A DNA stretch of 64,000 nucleotides from Streptomyces clavuligerus (lineage in GTDB: Bacteria > Actinomycetota > Actinomycetes > Streptomycetales > Streptomycetaceae), in contig NZ_CP027858.1 in NCBI RefSeq assembly GCF_005519465.1, forward strand, positions 6,249,001 through 6,313,000, in the 5' to 3' direction. A program made the translations under genes and the position numbers. The notes below the pieces were generated by a model. It was not told the origin of the DNA and made no database searches. It worked only from the letters and a program-made list of their open reading frames with translations. Within the stretch, counting starts at the first letter, position 1. Each line of letters begins with the position of its first letter. Shown in pieces: positions 56,690-64,000 of the stretch.

Positions 56690-57330
56690 CACGAGCGGGC
56701 CCAAGGGCTGCGCCTCCGCCCCGTGACGAGTGGGCCCGAGGGGTGTGCCTCGGCCCCTCTCCCGGGCTGGACGATGGCCCCGCGCCCTGTCCCCGCGTGG
56801 ACGATCACCTCGGCCCGGGACGGTTCCCCGGGCGAGCGGGCCGTGGGGGCGCGTGGCTGCCGGGAGCGGGGAGCGGGCCCCTCGGCCGCAGCCTCGGCCG
56901 CCGCGCGGGCGGTGTCGGCGCGTGGCTGCTGAAAGCGGGGAGCGCGCGCCTGTCTCTTGGGCCGGGCGTTTGCCTCGGCCCGGGGCGAGTGGGCCATGGG
57001 GGTGCGTGGCTGCCGGGAGTGGAGCGCGGGCCCCCGCCTCTTGGGCCAGGTGTTTGCCTTGGCCCTGCGGCGAGTGAGCCGAAGGGGTGCCGCGGGTGCC
57101 GAAGCGGAGAGCGTGCCTCCGCCCGCCCGTCTCCCGGGCCGGACGACGGCCCCGCGCCCCGTCCGTGCGTGGACGTCTGCCCTGGCCCCGTGGGCGAGCG
57201 CGCGTTTGCCGAAAGCGGAGAGCGCGCCCTCGCCCCTGTCCCTGCACCGGCCGTTTGCCTTGCCCCTGCGGCGAGTGAGCCGAAGGGGCGCGTGGCTGCC
57301 GAATGTGGAGAGCGCGCGGAGCCCGTGAGG
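56690..57330. repeat. Mosaic of degenerate 70-110-bp direct repeats
   Basis: The module gcgtggctgccg-n-agcgg(g)gagcg recurs at about 56851, 56921, 57004, 57090, 57198 and 57289 (spacing 70-108 bp). A second module, cgtttgcctcggccc with gcgagtg(g/a)gcc, occurs at about 56966, 57050 and 57252. A third, ctcccgggc with ggacga and ggccccgcgccc, is at 56759 and 57131. This fills most of a 950-bp gap (56527-57476) between DUF2252 and the sialidase-like gene. No true gene is seen; the long frames here are repeat-encoded. Confidence 0.75.
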
Positions 57331-57353
57331 AACGAGCGGGCGAGCACGGTCGA

Positions 57354-57463
57354 CCGTCGGCGGACGCTTCAGCGCTCCGGAGGCGAACCGAGCCACAAAA
57401 AGGGGCGTCCGTCGGCAGACGCTTCAGCGTCCCGGAGGCGAACCGAGCCACAAAAAAAGAGGC
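57354..57463. repeat. 55-bp tandem duplication with internal dyad
   Basis: Copy 1 begins at 57354 and copy 2 at 57409. Each contains gacgcttcagcg, then ggaggcgaaccgagccac, then an A-run of 5-7. In copy 2 the dyad gacgct-tc-agcgtc is complete. On the minus strand the A-runs become T-runs downstream of the sialidase-like gene (stop 57477), so the element may also serve as its terminator. Confidence 0.75.
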
Positions 57464-57476
57464 GCCACCAAAAAAA

Positions 57477-58340
57477 TCAGTGCGCGTCGTCCGGGGTGAC
57501 GTCGAGCCGTCGGGTGAAGTCCGTGCCGCCGTCCGTCGACTCGTAGACGCCGTCCTGGCTCGCCGCCACCAGCCGCTTTCCGTCGACGGCTGTCAGGGCC
57601 TGCGGTCCGCCGCCGGGCAGTGTTCCGGTCTTCTTCCAGCTCTTTCCGCCGTCGGCGCTGACGCTGACCGTGCCTTTCGGGTCGACTCCGTAGAGCGCGT
57701 CCTCGGCCGTCCAGGAGATGAAGGCCAGTACCGGGCCCGCGCCGGGGGCGAAGGTCCGGCCGCCGTCGGTGCTGCGGGAGACTCCGGACTCGGTCGTGGC
57801 GAGCACGGTCTCCGGGTCGCCGGGGCTGACGGCGAGGTCCAGCGCCGCCAGCTTGCTGCGGTTGTCCCAGTTTTCCCCGTCCTTGCTGACCCGGAGGAGT
57901 CCGTTGGTGCTGTCGTAGCCGTAGATCGTGTCGTGGGCGTGGACGAGGGAGTGGAAGTCGACCTCGCCGCTGAGTGAGCGGTCCTTCCAGGTGCGGCCGG
58001 TGTCGGTGCTTTCGATGAGCCCCAGGTTCGAGGGGGCGTCCCGGCCCGGTGCCGGGTGCCCGCTGGCGAGGAACCGGCTCTTCCCGGCGGTGGTGAAGCC
58101 CATGAAGTCGTCCTTGCGGTCGCCGACGAGGCTGGGCTTTCCGTCCTTGTCCGGGGTGTAGATCCCGTTGTGTGTCGCGACGTAGAGCTTGCCGTCGGCG
58201 GGGCCGATCTCCACTCCGTGGATATGGCTGATCGCGGTGGACGAGCCGGGGTCGCCCCCGTCGTCGGCGCAGGCGGTGAGGGTGAGGGCCAGTGCGACGG
58301 CGGAGACACCGGCGGTTATGAGGGTACGGCGCTTCGTCAT
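57477..58340 (-). CDS. Sialidase-like (BNR) lipoprotein
   Basis: The 287-residue protein starts at ATG 58340 (MTKRRTLITAGVSAVALALT) and has lipobox LTAC. The mature part has repeated Asp-box (BNR) motifs (STDTGRTWKD, SKDGENWDN, STDGGRTF, SADGGKSWKK, STDGGTDF) making a beta-propeller. It resembles the 'F510_1955 family glycosylhydrolase' proteins that accompany DUF305 and copper genes in actinobacteria; the label is from memory. Catalytic Asp/Glu/Tyr of real sialidases were not identified. Confidence 0.85.
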   Translation of the reverse strand: MTKRRTLITAGVSAVALALTLTACADDGGDPGSSTAISHIHGVEIGPADGKLYVATHNGIYTPDKDGKPSLVGDRKDDFMGFTTAGKSRFLASGHPAPGRDAPSNLGLIESTDTGRTWKDRSLSGEVDFHSLVHAHDTIYGYDSTNGLLRVSKDGENWDNRSKLAALDLAVSPGDPETVLATTESGVSRSTDGGRTFAPGAGPVLAFISWTAEDALYGVDPKGTVSVSADGGKSWKKTGTLPGGGPQALTAVDGKRLVAASQDGVYESTDGGTDFTRRLDVTPDDAH

Positions 58341-58533
58341 GGGATGAGGGTCCTGATCGGGTGGGTGTACGGGTCGCGGGTGCGGCCCGTGATGTGGATG
58401 GGGTGTGACAGGGCCGGGCGGCCCTTCTCCGGGAAACCGGTTCAACCCGGTCACCCAGGGAAGCCCGGAAGCCCGGGGGCTCAGGAGGGCGACGCCTCGG
58501 GTCCGCCCGGCCCTGGGGTGGCGCGGGCGCGGC

Positions 58534-59226
58534 TCAGAGCCGGGCGAGGATCTTCTCCAGCCGGGCGATCTCCGCCGACTGTGTGGTGATCACGTCCTCG
58601 GCGAGCTGCCGGGCGGTGGCGTTGCGGCCGTTCTTCCGCTCGTCCTCGGCCATCTCGACCGCGCCCTTGTGGTGGTCGATCATGAGCTGGGCGAAGGCCC
58701 GGTCGAAGGCCCTGCCCTGGGCGGCCTTCAGCCCGGCCAGGTCCTTCGCGGACATCATCCTGGCCATGCCGCCGCTCTCGGAGCCATGGCCGGAGCCATG
58801 GTCCATCGGGGCCGTGCCGGGCTTGCCCCAGGCCCTGAGCCAGGACGTCATCTTCTGGATCTCGGGGTCCTGCGCCCCGGAGATCTCCCGGGCGAGCGCC
58901 GTGATCTCCGTGTCCTCGGCCCGCCCGTCGGCCAGCGCGGACATCTCCAGCGCCTGCTCGTGGTGGGGGATCATCATCTGCGCGAACATCACGTCGGTGT
59001 CGTTGAACGCGCCCGGCGCCGGGTTGGCACCCGAGCCCGAGCCCGCGGCGGCGTCCGGGCTCGCCGGGCCCGCCGCGCTCGACTGCGTACCGCCGTGGTC
59101 CATACCGGCCATGTCGTCGTCACCGCCGCAGGCGGCGAGTGTCAGCCCGGCGGCCACGACGGCGGCGAGGAGAGCGCCGCGACGGCGGAGCACCGCTCCG
59201 CGGGAGGGACGGGGGGATGCGGTCAT
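58534..59226 (-). CDS. DUF305 lipoprotein
   Basis: Start ATG 59226, lipobox LAAC in the signal peptide (GALLAAVVAAGLTLAACGG), 230 residues. The domain has FAQMMIPHHEQALEMS and FAQLMIDHHKGAVEMAEDE, the paired Met/His helices of DUF305. The region between includes Met/His-rich AGMDHGG and MDHGSGHG. DUF305 proteins are ferritin-like four-helix bundles linked to copper or metal binding at the cell surface. The gene lies 193 bp upstream of the sialidase-like lipoprotein and 92 bp after the DUF6153 gene, likely one metal-related unit. Confidence 0.92.
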   Translation of the reverse strand: MTASPRPSRGAVLRRRGALLAAVVAAGLTLAACGGDDDMAGMDHGGTQSSAAGPASPDAAAGSGSGANPAPGAFNDTDVMFAQMMIPHHEQALEMSALADGRAEDTEITALAREISGAQDPEIQKMTSWLRAWGKPGTAPMDHGSGHGSESGGMARMMSAKDLAGLKAAQGRAFDRAFAQLMIDHHKGAVEMAEDERKNGRNATARQLAEDVITTQSAEIARLEKILARL

Positions 59227-59318
59227 GAGAAAACCTCGCACTGCTGTGTCCTGCGGGAAGAGGGAAGGAAGGCGGACCGCTCCACGGGCAGCACACAGTG
59301 CCCGCGGCGGTGGTCGGC

Positions 59319-59888
59319 CTATATCCGCAGGATCGACAGCTCGGCGAGAAGGGGTCCGGGAGGCGGGGGCTGCGGGCGCACCGCGGCGATGAGGGCGCCC
59401 CGCAGCGCGGTCAGCCAGGTTGCCCGGCGGCCCAGCGCGGCCCGGACCAGGGCGAGGACCACCCAGGCACCGAGGATCGCGACACAGAGCGTGGACATGT
59501 CCATCGCCATGCCCGAATCGTGTGACGCGGAGCCCGGGCCCGGATCGGCGTCGGTTCCCGGAACCGCCGGACCGAGGGCCGAGGCGCCGCCGCCGGGGCC
59601 GTGCGGCCCCTCGGCGGCCGTCCCGGACGCGTCGGCCGGTACGGCCACGGAGGCCACGGCGGCGGTGTTCTCCCAACCGGCCGTGTGCTCGGGTCCGAAC
59701 GGGTTCTTGGGCCCTGACCCGGCCGTCGGCCCGGCCATCGTCTCCGGCGCGGCCCCGGCATGGGACATTCCGGAGCCGCCCTCGGGGTGCCCGGTCGTAT
59801 GCATGGCAAAGACACCCAGCGCGAGCACGGCGACCAGCAGCAGATGCCCCCAGGCACCCGCCGCCCGTGTCCACCGGCGCGCTCGCAT
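59319..59888 (-). CDS. DUF6153-like small membrane protein, Met/His-rich
   Basis: ATG 59888 (MRARRWTRAAGAWGHLLLVA) gives 189 residues. Two transmembrane helices flank a hydrophilic middle: an N-terminal one (~14-30, ending MHTTGHPEGG) and a C-terminal one (~135-155, MSTLCVAILGAWVVLALVRA). The SHDSGMAMDMS stretch is Met/Asp/His-rich and may bind copper. DUF6153 proteins are annotated next to DUF305 in Streptomyces (from memory). Its role is unknown. Confidence 0.78.
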   Translation of the reverse strand: MRARRWTRAAGAWGHLLLVAVLALGVFAMHTTGHPEGGSGMSHAGAAPETMAGPTAGSGPKNPFGPEHTAGWENTAAVASVAVPADASGTAAEGPHGPGGGASALGPAVPGTDADPGPGSASHDSGMAMDMSTLCVAILGAWVVLALVRAALGRRATWLTALRGALIAAVRPQPPPPGPLLAELSILRI

Positions 59889-60015
59889 ATGTCTGACCTC
59901 CGCCCCCGACCCTACCCAAGGCTCCCCGGCTCCGCCGCGACCGGCCCCGACCGGGGCGCGGCGCCCACCCCGCGCGCCCCGATCGGCCGATGGGCGGGGT
60001 GCCCCGCCCCGGGGT

Positions 60016-60699
60016 TCAGCGCGAGCGCAGCCAGGCGTAGGCGCCCTCCGCCGTGAACGCGCTCTGACCCCCGGCGTAGAGCAGATCCGCCCGGGCGAAC
60101 GCCGGGTCCGCCGCCGTCGCCTCCTCATACGGAACGGCGATGCAGCGCATCCCGGCCGCGTGCGCCGCCGCCGCGCCCGGGGCCGCGTCCTCGACGACCA
60201 CACAGTCGGCGGGCGCGCTCCCCAGCAGCCGGGCCGCCGCCAGGAAGACGTCGGGCTCCGGCTTGCCCCGGGGGACCTCCTCGGCGGACACGGTCGTCGT
60301 GATCAGGGTGTCGAGGCCGGTGGCGGCGAGCACCGCTTCGATGGCCGCCCGGGAGGAACCGGAGGCCACGGCCAGGGGGACACCCGCCGCGTGCAGCAGC
60401 TCGACAAAGGCCCGCATCTGCGGGAACACCTCGGTCGCGGTCCGCGCCAGCGCCAGATAGTGCCGGTTCTTCCCGGCGAGCAGGGTCTCGACAGATGCCT
60501 CGATGCCGTACTCCCCGCGCAGGATCTCCAGCGTCTCCCGGGTGCCGATACCGATGAACCGGCTGTGCCGCTCCCAGTCGTAGTCCGTCACGCCGTACTC
60601 CGCGAGCAGTCGGCGGCCCGCTTCCCAGTAGTTCGGCTCGCTGTCCACCAGAGTGCCGTCGAGATCGAAAATGACCGAAGTGGTACGCGGAATGCTCAT
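60016..60699 (-). CDS. HAD-family phosphatase (beta-phosphoglucomutase-like)
   Basis: The 227-residue HAD hydrolase starts at ATG 60699. Motif I is FDLDGTLVDSE with the nucleophile Asp, motif II is ASGSSR, motif III is PRGKPEPDVF, and motif IV is VVEDAAPGAAAAHAAG. The inserted helical cap after DSE is type C1. It probably dephosphorylates a sugar phosphate or similar metabolite. Confidence 0.93.
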   Translation of the reverse strand: MSIPRTTSVIFDLDGTLVDSEPNYWEAGRRLLAEYGVTDYDWERHSRFIGIGTRETLEILRGEYGIEASVETLLAGKNRHYLALARTATEVFPQMRAFVELLHAAGVPLAVASGSSRAAIEAVLAATGLDTLITTTVSAEEVPRGKPEPDVFLAAARLLGSAPADCVVVEDAAPGAAAAHAAGMRCIAVPYEEATAADPAFARADLLYAGGQSAFTAEGAYAWLRSR

Positions 60700-61141
60700 G
60701 ATCTCAGCATGCCAAGTCCCTCCGGGACCGTCTGTACGGCCTCCCGAACGCCTCCGGTCGCCTCCGATCGGCGCGGATCGCCTCCGAAGGGCTGGCCGCC
60801 ACGGTGCGCGGGGCTCTTTGCCGGAGCATGGGGACCGTCTCGCGTGGAGGATTGCGCTGGAGGGCAAACGCTTGGAACGGACATGCCCGACCAGGGAGAG
60901 TGGAACCACCACGAACGCGTGAGAACGCCTCGGCGGACCGCACCGGCCTTGGGGGGACGGGTGTGTGACGCCGGGCATCCGGGGCCCGGGTGCTCCGTGC
61001 CGGACGGTGGCCTACGGGGGTGGTCACCGTACGGCGGCCGGAGCATCCGGGCCCGTTCCCGCCGTTCTCCGTGTTCGTGGGTGAACCAGCGGGGCGGCGG
61101 CGGGAGGGGGGTGGGGGAGGGACCGTGATGGCACATCCATA
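60700..61141. other. Intergenic, no gene; gcctcc repeats
   Basis: This 442-bp gap sits upstream of the HAD gene and downstream of the ArsR-like gene. Near the HAD start, four gcctcc copies recur within 60738-60790, on the minus strand ggaggc boxes, and could mark a regulator site or be compositional. No coding frame is convincing. Confidence 0.35.
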
Positions 61142-62137
61142 TCACTCGGGCATTTCGCCGTTGAGCAGGGCGATGCCCAGCCGGGTGATCCGATGCCGTA
61201 CCGCACCGCCCTCCCGGCGGGTCTCCAGCAGCCCCGCCTTCCGCAGCACGGCGGTGTGGCGGCTGACGACCGGCGGTGCGACGCCGACCCGCCGCCCCAG
61301 CTCGGTGGTGGTCCCGGTGTGCGCCGCCGCTTCGAGCAGCGCGGCCCGGGTCCGCCCGAGCAGCGCCACCACCGGCGCAGTGCCGTCCGCGTCGGCACGC
61401 ATCGGATCGCGGATCAGCCGGCCCAGCGGCGGAGAGATCGGATAGACCAGAACGGGCGGCTGCTCCCCGTCCATCAGGGTGATCGGCTGGATACGGCAGA
61501 AGTACGAGGGCACCAGCACCAGACCGCGCCCGCCGAGATACACGTCCTGATCCGCGTAGACCGGTATCTGGAGCACCGGCGCCTCCCAGACGACCCGGGG
61601 GTGCAACTGGGACAGGAGCCGGTCGAGACCACCACTGAGCAGCGCCCGCGCCTGCTGGGCGCGGTCGGCCTCGGCATGGGCCAGCATGGCTCCCTGGTAC
61701 GGGGCCAGCGCCCGCCGGTGGTACGCGGTCATCGCGTCGCCGAGCCGCCGCAGCGCCCCCGGATCGCCGCTGCCGAGCGCACGGGTCCACGGCGTGGGCG
61801 GGCTCTCCGCCGCGAGCTGGGACAGCTCCGCCTTCAGCCGGGCGCGGGGCGTGGACAGCACCCGGTCGAGCTGCGCGCCGAACCCGTCCTCCCCGCGCCC
61901 GGGGGTGAGGAAGTCGGGGGAGTAGCCCCAGGGTCTGGCCAGTTGGGTCAGCAGCCGCAGCGGGGACGGCTCCCGCACCAGCGGGCGGACGGTCCGGCGC
62001 CACTCGCTGAACGCGAGATGGCCGTGGTCGGGCTCCTGCGCCAGATGCAGGCTGAGCAGTACCTCCCACAGGGGGTCGAAGCCGTCCGCCACGGTGACTC
62101 TGCGGAGATCGTCGCCGGTGAAGTGGATGCGTAACAT
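61142..62137 (-). CDS. ArsR-like transcriptional regulator, DUF5937 type
   Basis: The 331-residue protein starts at ATG 62137 (MLRIHFTGDDLRRVTVADG). A ~240-residue N-terminal DUF5937-type domain carries FTGDDLRRV and FDPLWE. A C-terminal winged helix (ALLGRTRAALLEAAAHTG, VGVAPPVVSRHTAVLRKAGL) is of the ArsR kind. Such regulators occur widely in Streptomyces and often control adjacent permeases or efflux genes; no target is obvious here. Ligand unknown; no metal-binding Cys motif. Confidence 0.85.
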   Translation of the reverse strand: MLRIHFTGDDLRRVTVADGFDPLWEVLLSLHLAQEPDHGHLAFSEWRRTVRPLVREPSPLRLLTQLARPWGYSPDFLTPGRGEDGFGAQLDRVLSTPRARLKAELSQLAAESPPTPWTRALGSGDPGALRRLGDAMTAYHRRALAPYQGAMLAHAEADRAQQARALLSGGLDRLLSQLHPRVVWEAPVLQIPVYADQDVYLGGRGLVLVPSYFCRIQPITLMDGEQPPVLVYPISPPLGRLIRDPMRADADGTAPVVALLGRTRAALLEAAAHTGTTTELGRRVGVAPPVVSRHTAVLRKAGLLETRREGGAVRHRITRLGIALLNGEMPE

Positions 62138-62255
62138 CGTTGTCGGGCCTCTCCTCGCGCGGCTGGGCAGTACGAGGATGGGGGATCGGTGCCCCGCCCG
62201 GCGAGCGGGGCCGTGACCGGAGCCGCCCGCCGGTACTGCGGACGCCCCGTTCGCG

Positions 62256-63389
62256 TCAGCCGCGCCGCCGCAGCCAGTCGCCGAACTCCCGCAGCGCCTC
62301 CTCGGCGCCCCGGCGGCCGAAACCTATCCGGAACCGGTCGTCCGGGGTCGCGGTCAGCTCCGAGCGGTAGACGCTCGCGGGCAGCAGCAGCACTCCCGCC
62401 TCCGCCACCAGCCGGGCGCAGAACTCCTCCACCCCGTCCGCTCCGCGGTAGCGGGGGAAGGCGACGCAGCCGCCGTCCGGCGCCCGCCACTCGAACAGCT
62501 CGGGGAAGTCCGCGAAGAACGCGTCGAACAGCGGAAGCTGCTCGGCGATCAGGGCGCGGTTGCGCTCCAGGATGCTCCTCCTGGCCTTGATCGCTATCCG
62601 GGCCAGGACCTCGCTCGGGGCGGCGTTGCAGATGCTGGTGTAGTGCTTGGCCCGCTCCAGCCGGGAGCGCAGCTCCCGGTCCCGGCAGACGATCCAGCCG
62701 ACCCGCAGCCCCGGCATCCCCAGGGACTTGGAGGTGACGTTGAGCGACAGCGCCCGCTCGGAGAGGTCGGCGGCCTGCGGCAGGGCCCTCGCGGGGTCCC
62801 GCTCCAGGCCCCGGTAGACCTCGTCGCTGAAGAGACGGATGCCGCGCTCGTCGCACATCCGGGTCAGCGCGGCGAAGTCGGCGGCCGGGATCACCTTGCC
62901 GGTGGGGTTGTGGGGGAAGTTCACCGAGACGACCCGGGTGTTCGGACGCAGCGCCGCCGCCACCCGGTCCAGGTCCAGCGCCCAGTCGTGCCGCTCGTCC
63001 AGTGCCACGCCGGTGACCTCGCAGAGCGCGAGCGGCACGGTCTCGGCCGACTGGTAGTTGGGGGTGACCACCACCGCGTGGTCGTCCGCCCCCAGCAGCA
63101 CGTTCATCGCCAGGTACAGACCCTCCTCGGCCCCGGCGAAGCAGACGACGTCGTCCGCCTCCGCGTTCTCGTACATTCCGGCGACGGCCTCGCGCAGCGC
63201 CGGGTCGCCGAAGGTGTCCGTATAGCCGAGGGACAGCGCCCCGAACGCCTCCCGGTCCTCGTCGTCCGCGAGCGTCAGCAGCTCGGAGAGGGTCATCGTC
63301 TGCATGTCGGAGGCGGTCAGATGGTGCCGTGCGGTGAACTCCCAGCGGGAGAGATGGGTTTCCAGCCGGAAGTCGGGCAGCCGGGTCAT
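62256..63389 (-). CDS. PLP-dependent aminotransferase, class I/II
   Basis: The 377-residue enzyme starts at ATG 63389 (MTRLPDFRLETHLSRWEF), overlapping the upstream regulator stop by four bases. The cofactor lysine is in NVTSKSLGMPGLRVGW, with NFPHNPTGK and SDEVYRGLE as other PLP contacts. It is a fold-type I aminotransferase resembling those described as capreomycidine synthase-like or Asp/Tyr aminotransferases. Substrate cannot be read. Confidence 0.92.
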   Translation of the reverse strand: MTRLPDFRLETHLSRWEFTARHHLTASDMQTMTLSELLTLADDEDREAFGALSLGYTDTFGDPALREAVAGMYENAEADDVVCFAGAEEGLYLAMNVLLGADDHAVVVTPNYQSAETVPLALCEVTGVALDERHDWALDLDRVAAALRPNTRVVSVNFPHNPTGKVIPAADFAALTRMCDERGIRLFSDEVYRGLERDPARALPQAADLSERALSLNVTSKSLGMPGLRVGWIVCRDRELRSRLERAKHYTSICNAAPSEVLARIAIKARRSILERNRALIAEQLPLFDAFFADFPELFEWRAPDGGCVAFPRYRGADGVEEFCARLVAEAGVLLLPASVYRSELTATPDDRFRIGFGRRGAEEALREFGDWLRRRG

Positions 63390-64000
63390 GGGGTGGTGGT
63401 CCTTCGTGCTCTGTGCTCGGAGAGCAGGGCGTACACGGTGGAACGTGAGGCTTTCAGGGCGCCCGCGACGACCGGTGCCGCGCGGCGCACCTCGAACACC
63501 CCGGCCTCGTCGAGGAGTCCGACGACGGTCAGGCGCTCGGCGCGGCCCAGCCGCTCGACGGGCCGCCCGTGGTCCCGGACATAGCCGCCGACGATGTGCT
63601 GGATGCGCTCGGACCAGTCCTGCTCGAAGAGGGGCTCCGGCCGCCGGACGACGGGCGCGCCGAACGAGGACAGCAGCGCCGCCGCCTGCTCCAGCGGGGT
63701 CCGGTCCAGATTGACGCAGAGCACCGCCGACGGGTGTCCGTCCGGGGCGCGCAGCACCGCGCTGACCGAGGAGAGCCGGCGCCCGTCGGCGAGCAGCTTC
63801 TCGTACGGCCCGTACACATCGCGGTCCGCCGGGTCGAGCGCGTCCAGCTCGCCCAGGAGGGAGGGGTCCCCCGCCCCGCGCGGCCCCATCGCGTTCCAGA
63901 TGCCCATGACCCGGTCGGTGTCCGGGTCGTGCAGCACCACCTCGGCGTAGGGCCCCAGCAGCAGGGCGATGGCCCGGCACACCGGCTCCCACAGGGTGAG
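63386..64000 (-). CDS. YheO/DauR-like PAS-HTH regulator (5' end outside window)
   Basis: About 204 residues are visible and the frame stays open to the window edge, so the start probably lies beyond it; a GTG at 63982 would truncate the typical LTLWEPVCRAIALLLGP start. The N-terminal PAS-like YheO domain (EVVLHDPDTDRVMGIWNAM, AVLCVNLD) precedes a C-terminal HTH (RAAPVVAGALKASRSTVYAL). Such regulators (DauR in Pseudomonas) control amino-acid catabolism. Coupling to the aminotransferase by a four-base overlap suggests it regulates that gene. Confidence 0.85.
   Translation of the reverse strand, partial: LTLWEPVCRAIALLLGPYAEVVLHDPDTDRVMGIWNAMGPRGAGDPSLLGELDALDPADRDVYGPYEKLLADGRRLSSVSAVLRAPDGHPSAVLCVNLDRTPLEQAAALLSSFGAPVVRRPEPLFEQDWSERIQHIVGGYVRDHGRPVERLGRAERLTVVGLLDEAGVFEVRRAAPVVAGALKASRSTVYALLSEHRARRTTTP

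Noticed and set aside
56690-57330. Possible CRISPR array
   Set aside because: Repeats are degenerate, vary in spacing from 70 to 108 bp, and intervening sequences are themselves related; no cas genes nearby.
57440-57476. A-rich run as replication origin or attachment site
   Set aside because: Only two A-runs within a 55-bp tandem repeat; no DnaA boxes, no tRNA, no integrase.

Overview
This is a roughly 73% GC window with actinobacterial coding habits: GTG and TTG starts, four-base stop/start overlaps and very few AT-rich gaps. The genes present are a DasR-type operator ahead of a chitinase, DUF2252, DUF6893, DUF5947 and DUF6084 families, a group 1h uptake hydrogenase, a tandem Lrp regulator and many Tat or lipoprotein signals. 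Together they point to the chromosome of a Streptomyces or close relative. No rRNA, tRNA, CRISPR array or integrated phage was seen.

Left part (1-27.1 kb). A partial AbgT-type transporter lies divergent from a double-HTH Lrp/AsnC regulator. Next comes a MacAB-like export operon (lipoprotein, adaptor, ATPase, permease). It is divergent from an OmpR-type response regulator, a histidine kinase and a GerMN lipoprotein, so the two units probably share an envelope-sensing role. Then follow a secreted protein, a large membrane protein with a PH-like tail, a cytochrome P450, a decayed GlxA/AraC regulator, a PIG-L deacetylase lipoprotein, a GT2-GtrA-DUF6056 fusion, htpG, a bicovalent-FAD oxidase, a secreted protein and an SDR.

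Central part (27.1-36.5 kb). This is the most unusual region. A three-gene operon encodes a TIR protein, a MoxR AAA+ ATPase and a vWA-like protein. It is divergent from one 1538-residue protein that combines a NACHT NTPase, a PD-(D/E)XK-like segment and a DUF2075 helicase-like module. The layout looks like an NTP-dependent immune or conflict system. Behind the operon, the 3' end of the vWA gene is repeated in about three decayed tandem copies.

Hydrogenase block (36.5-50.3 kb). One minus-strand run carries hhyS, hhyL, a NifU-like gene, DUF5947, DUF6084, an uncharacterised gene, a maturation protease and a DUF6893 micro-protein, followed by hypA-B-F-C-D-E. It encodes a whole atmospheric-H2-scavenging [NiFe] hydrogenase with its metal-centre assembly line.

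Right part (50.3-64 kb). It holds a PIG-V-like mannosyltransferase, a GH18 chitinase with an upstream dre site, DUF4240, a membrane protein and DUF2252. After a 0.9-kb mosaic of repeats come three exported, copper-type proteins (a sialidase-like BNR lipoprotein, DUF305, DUF6153), a HAD phosphatase, an ArsR-like regulator, and a PLP aminotransferase coupled to a YheO/DauR-type regulator cut by the window end.
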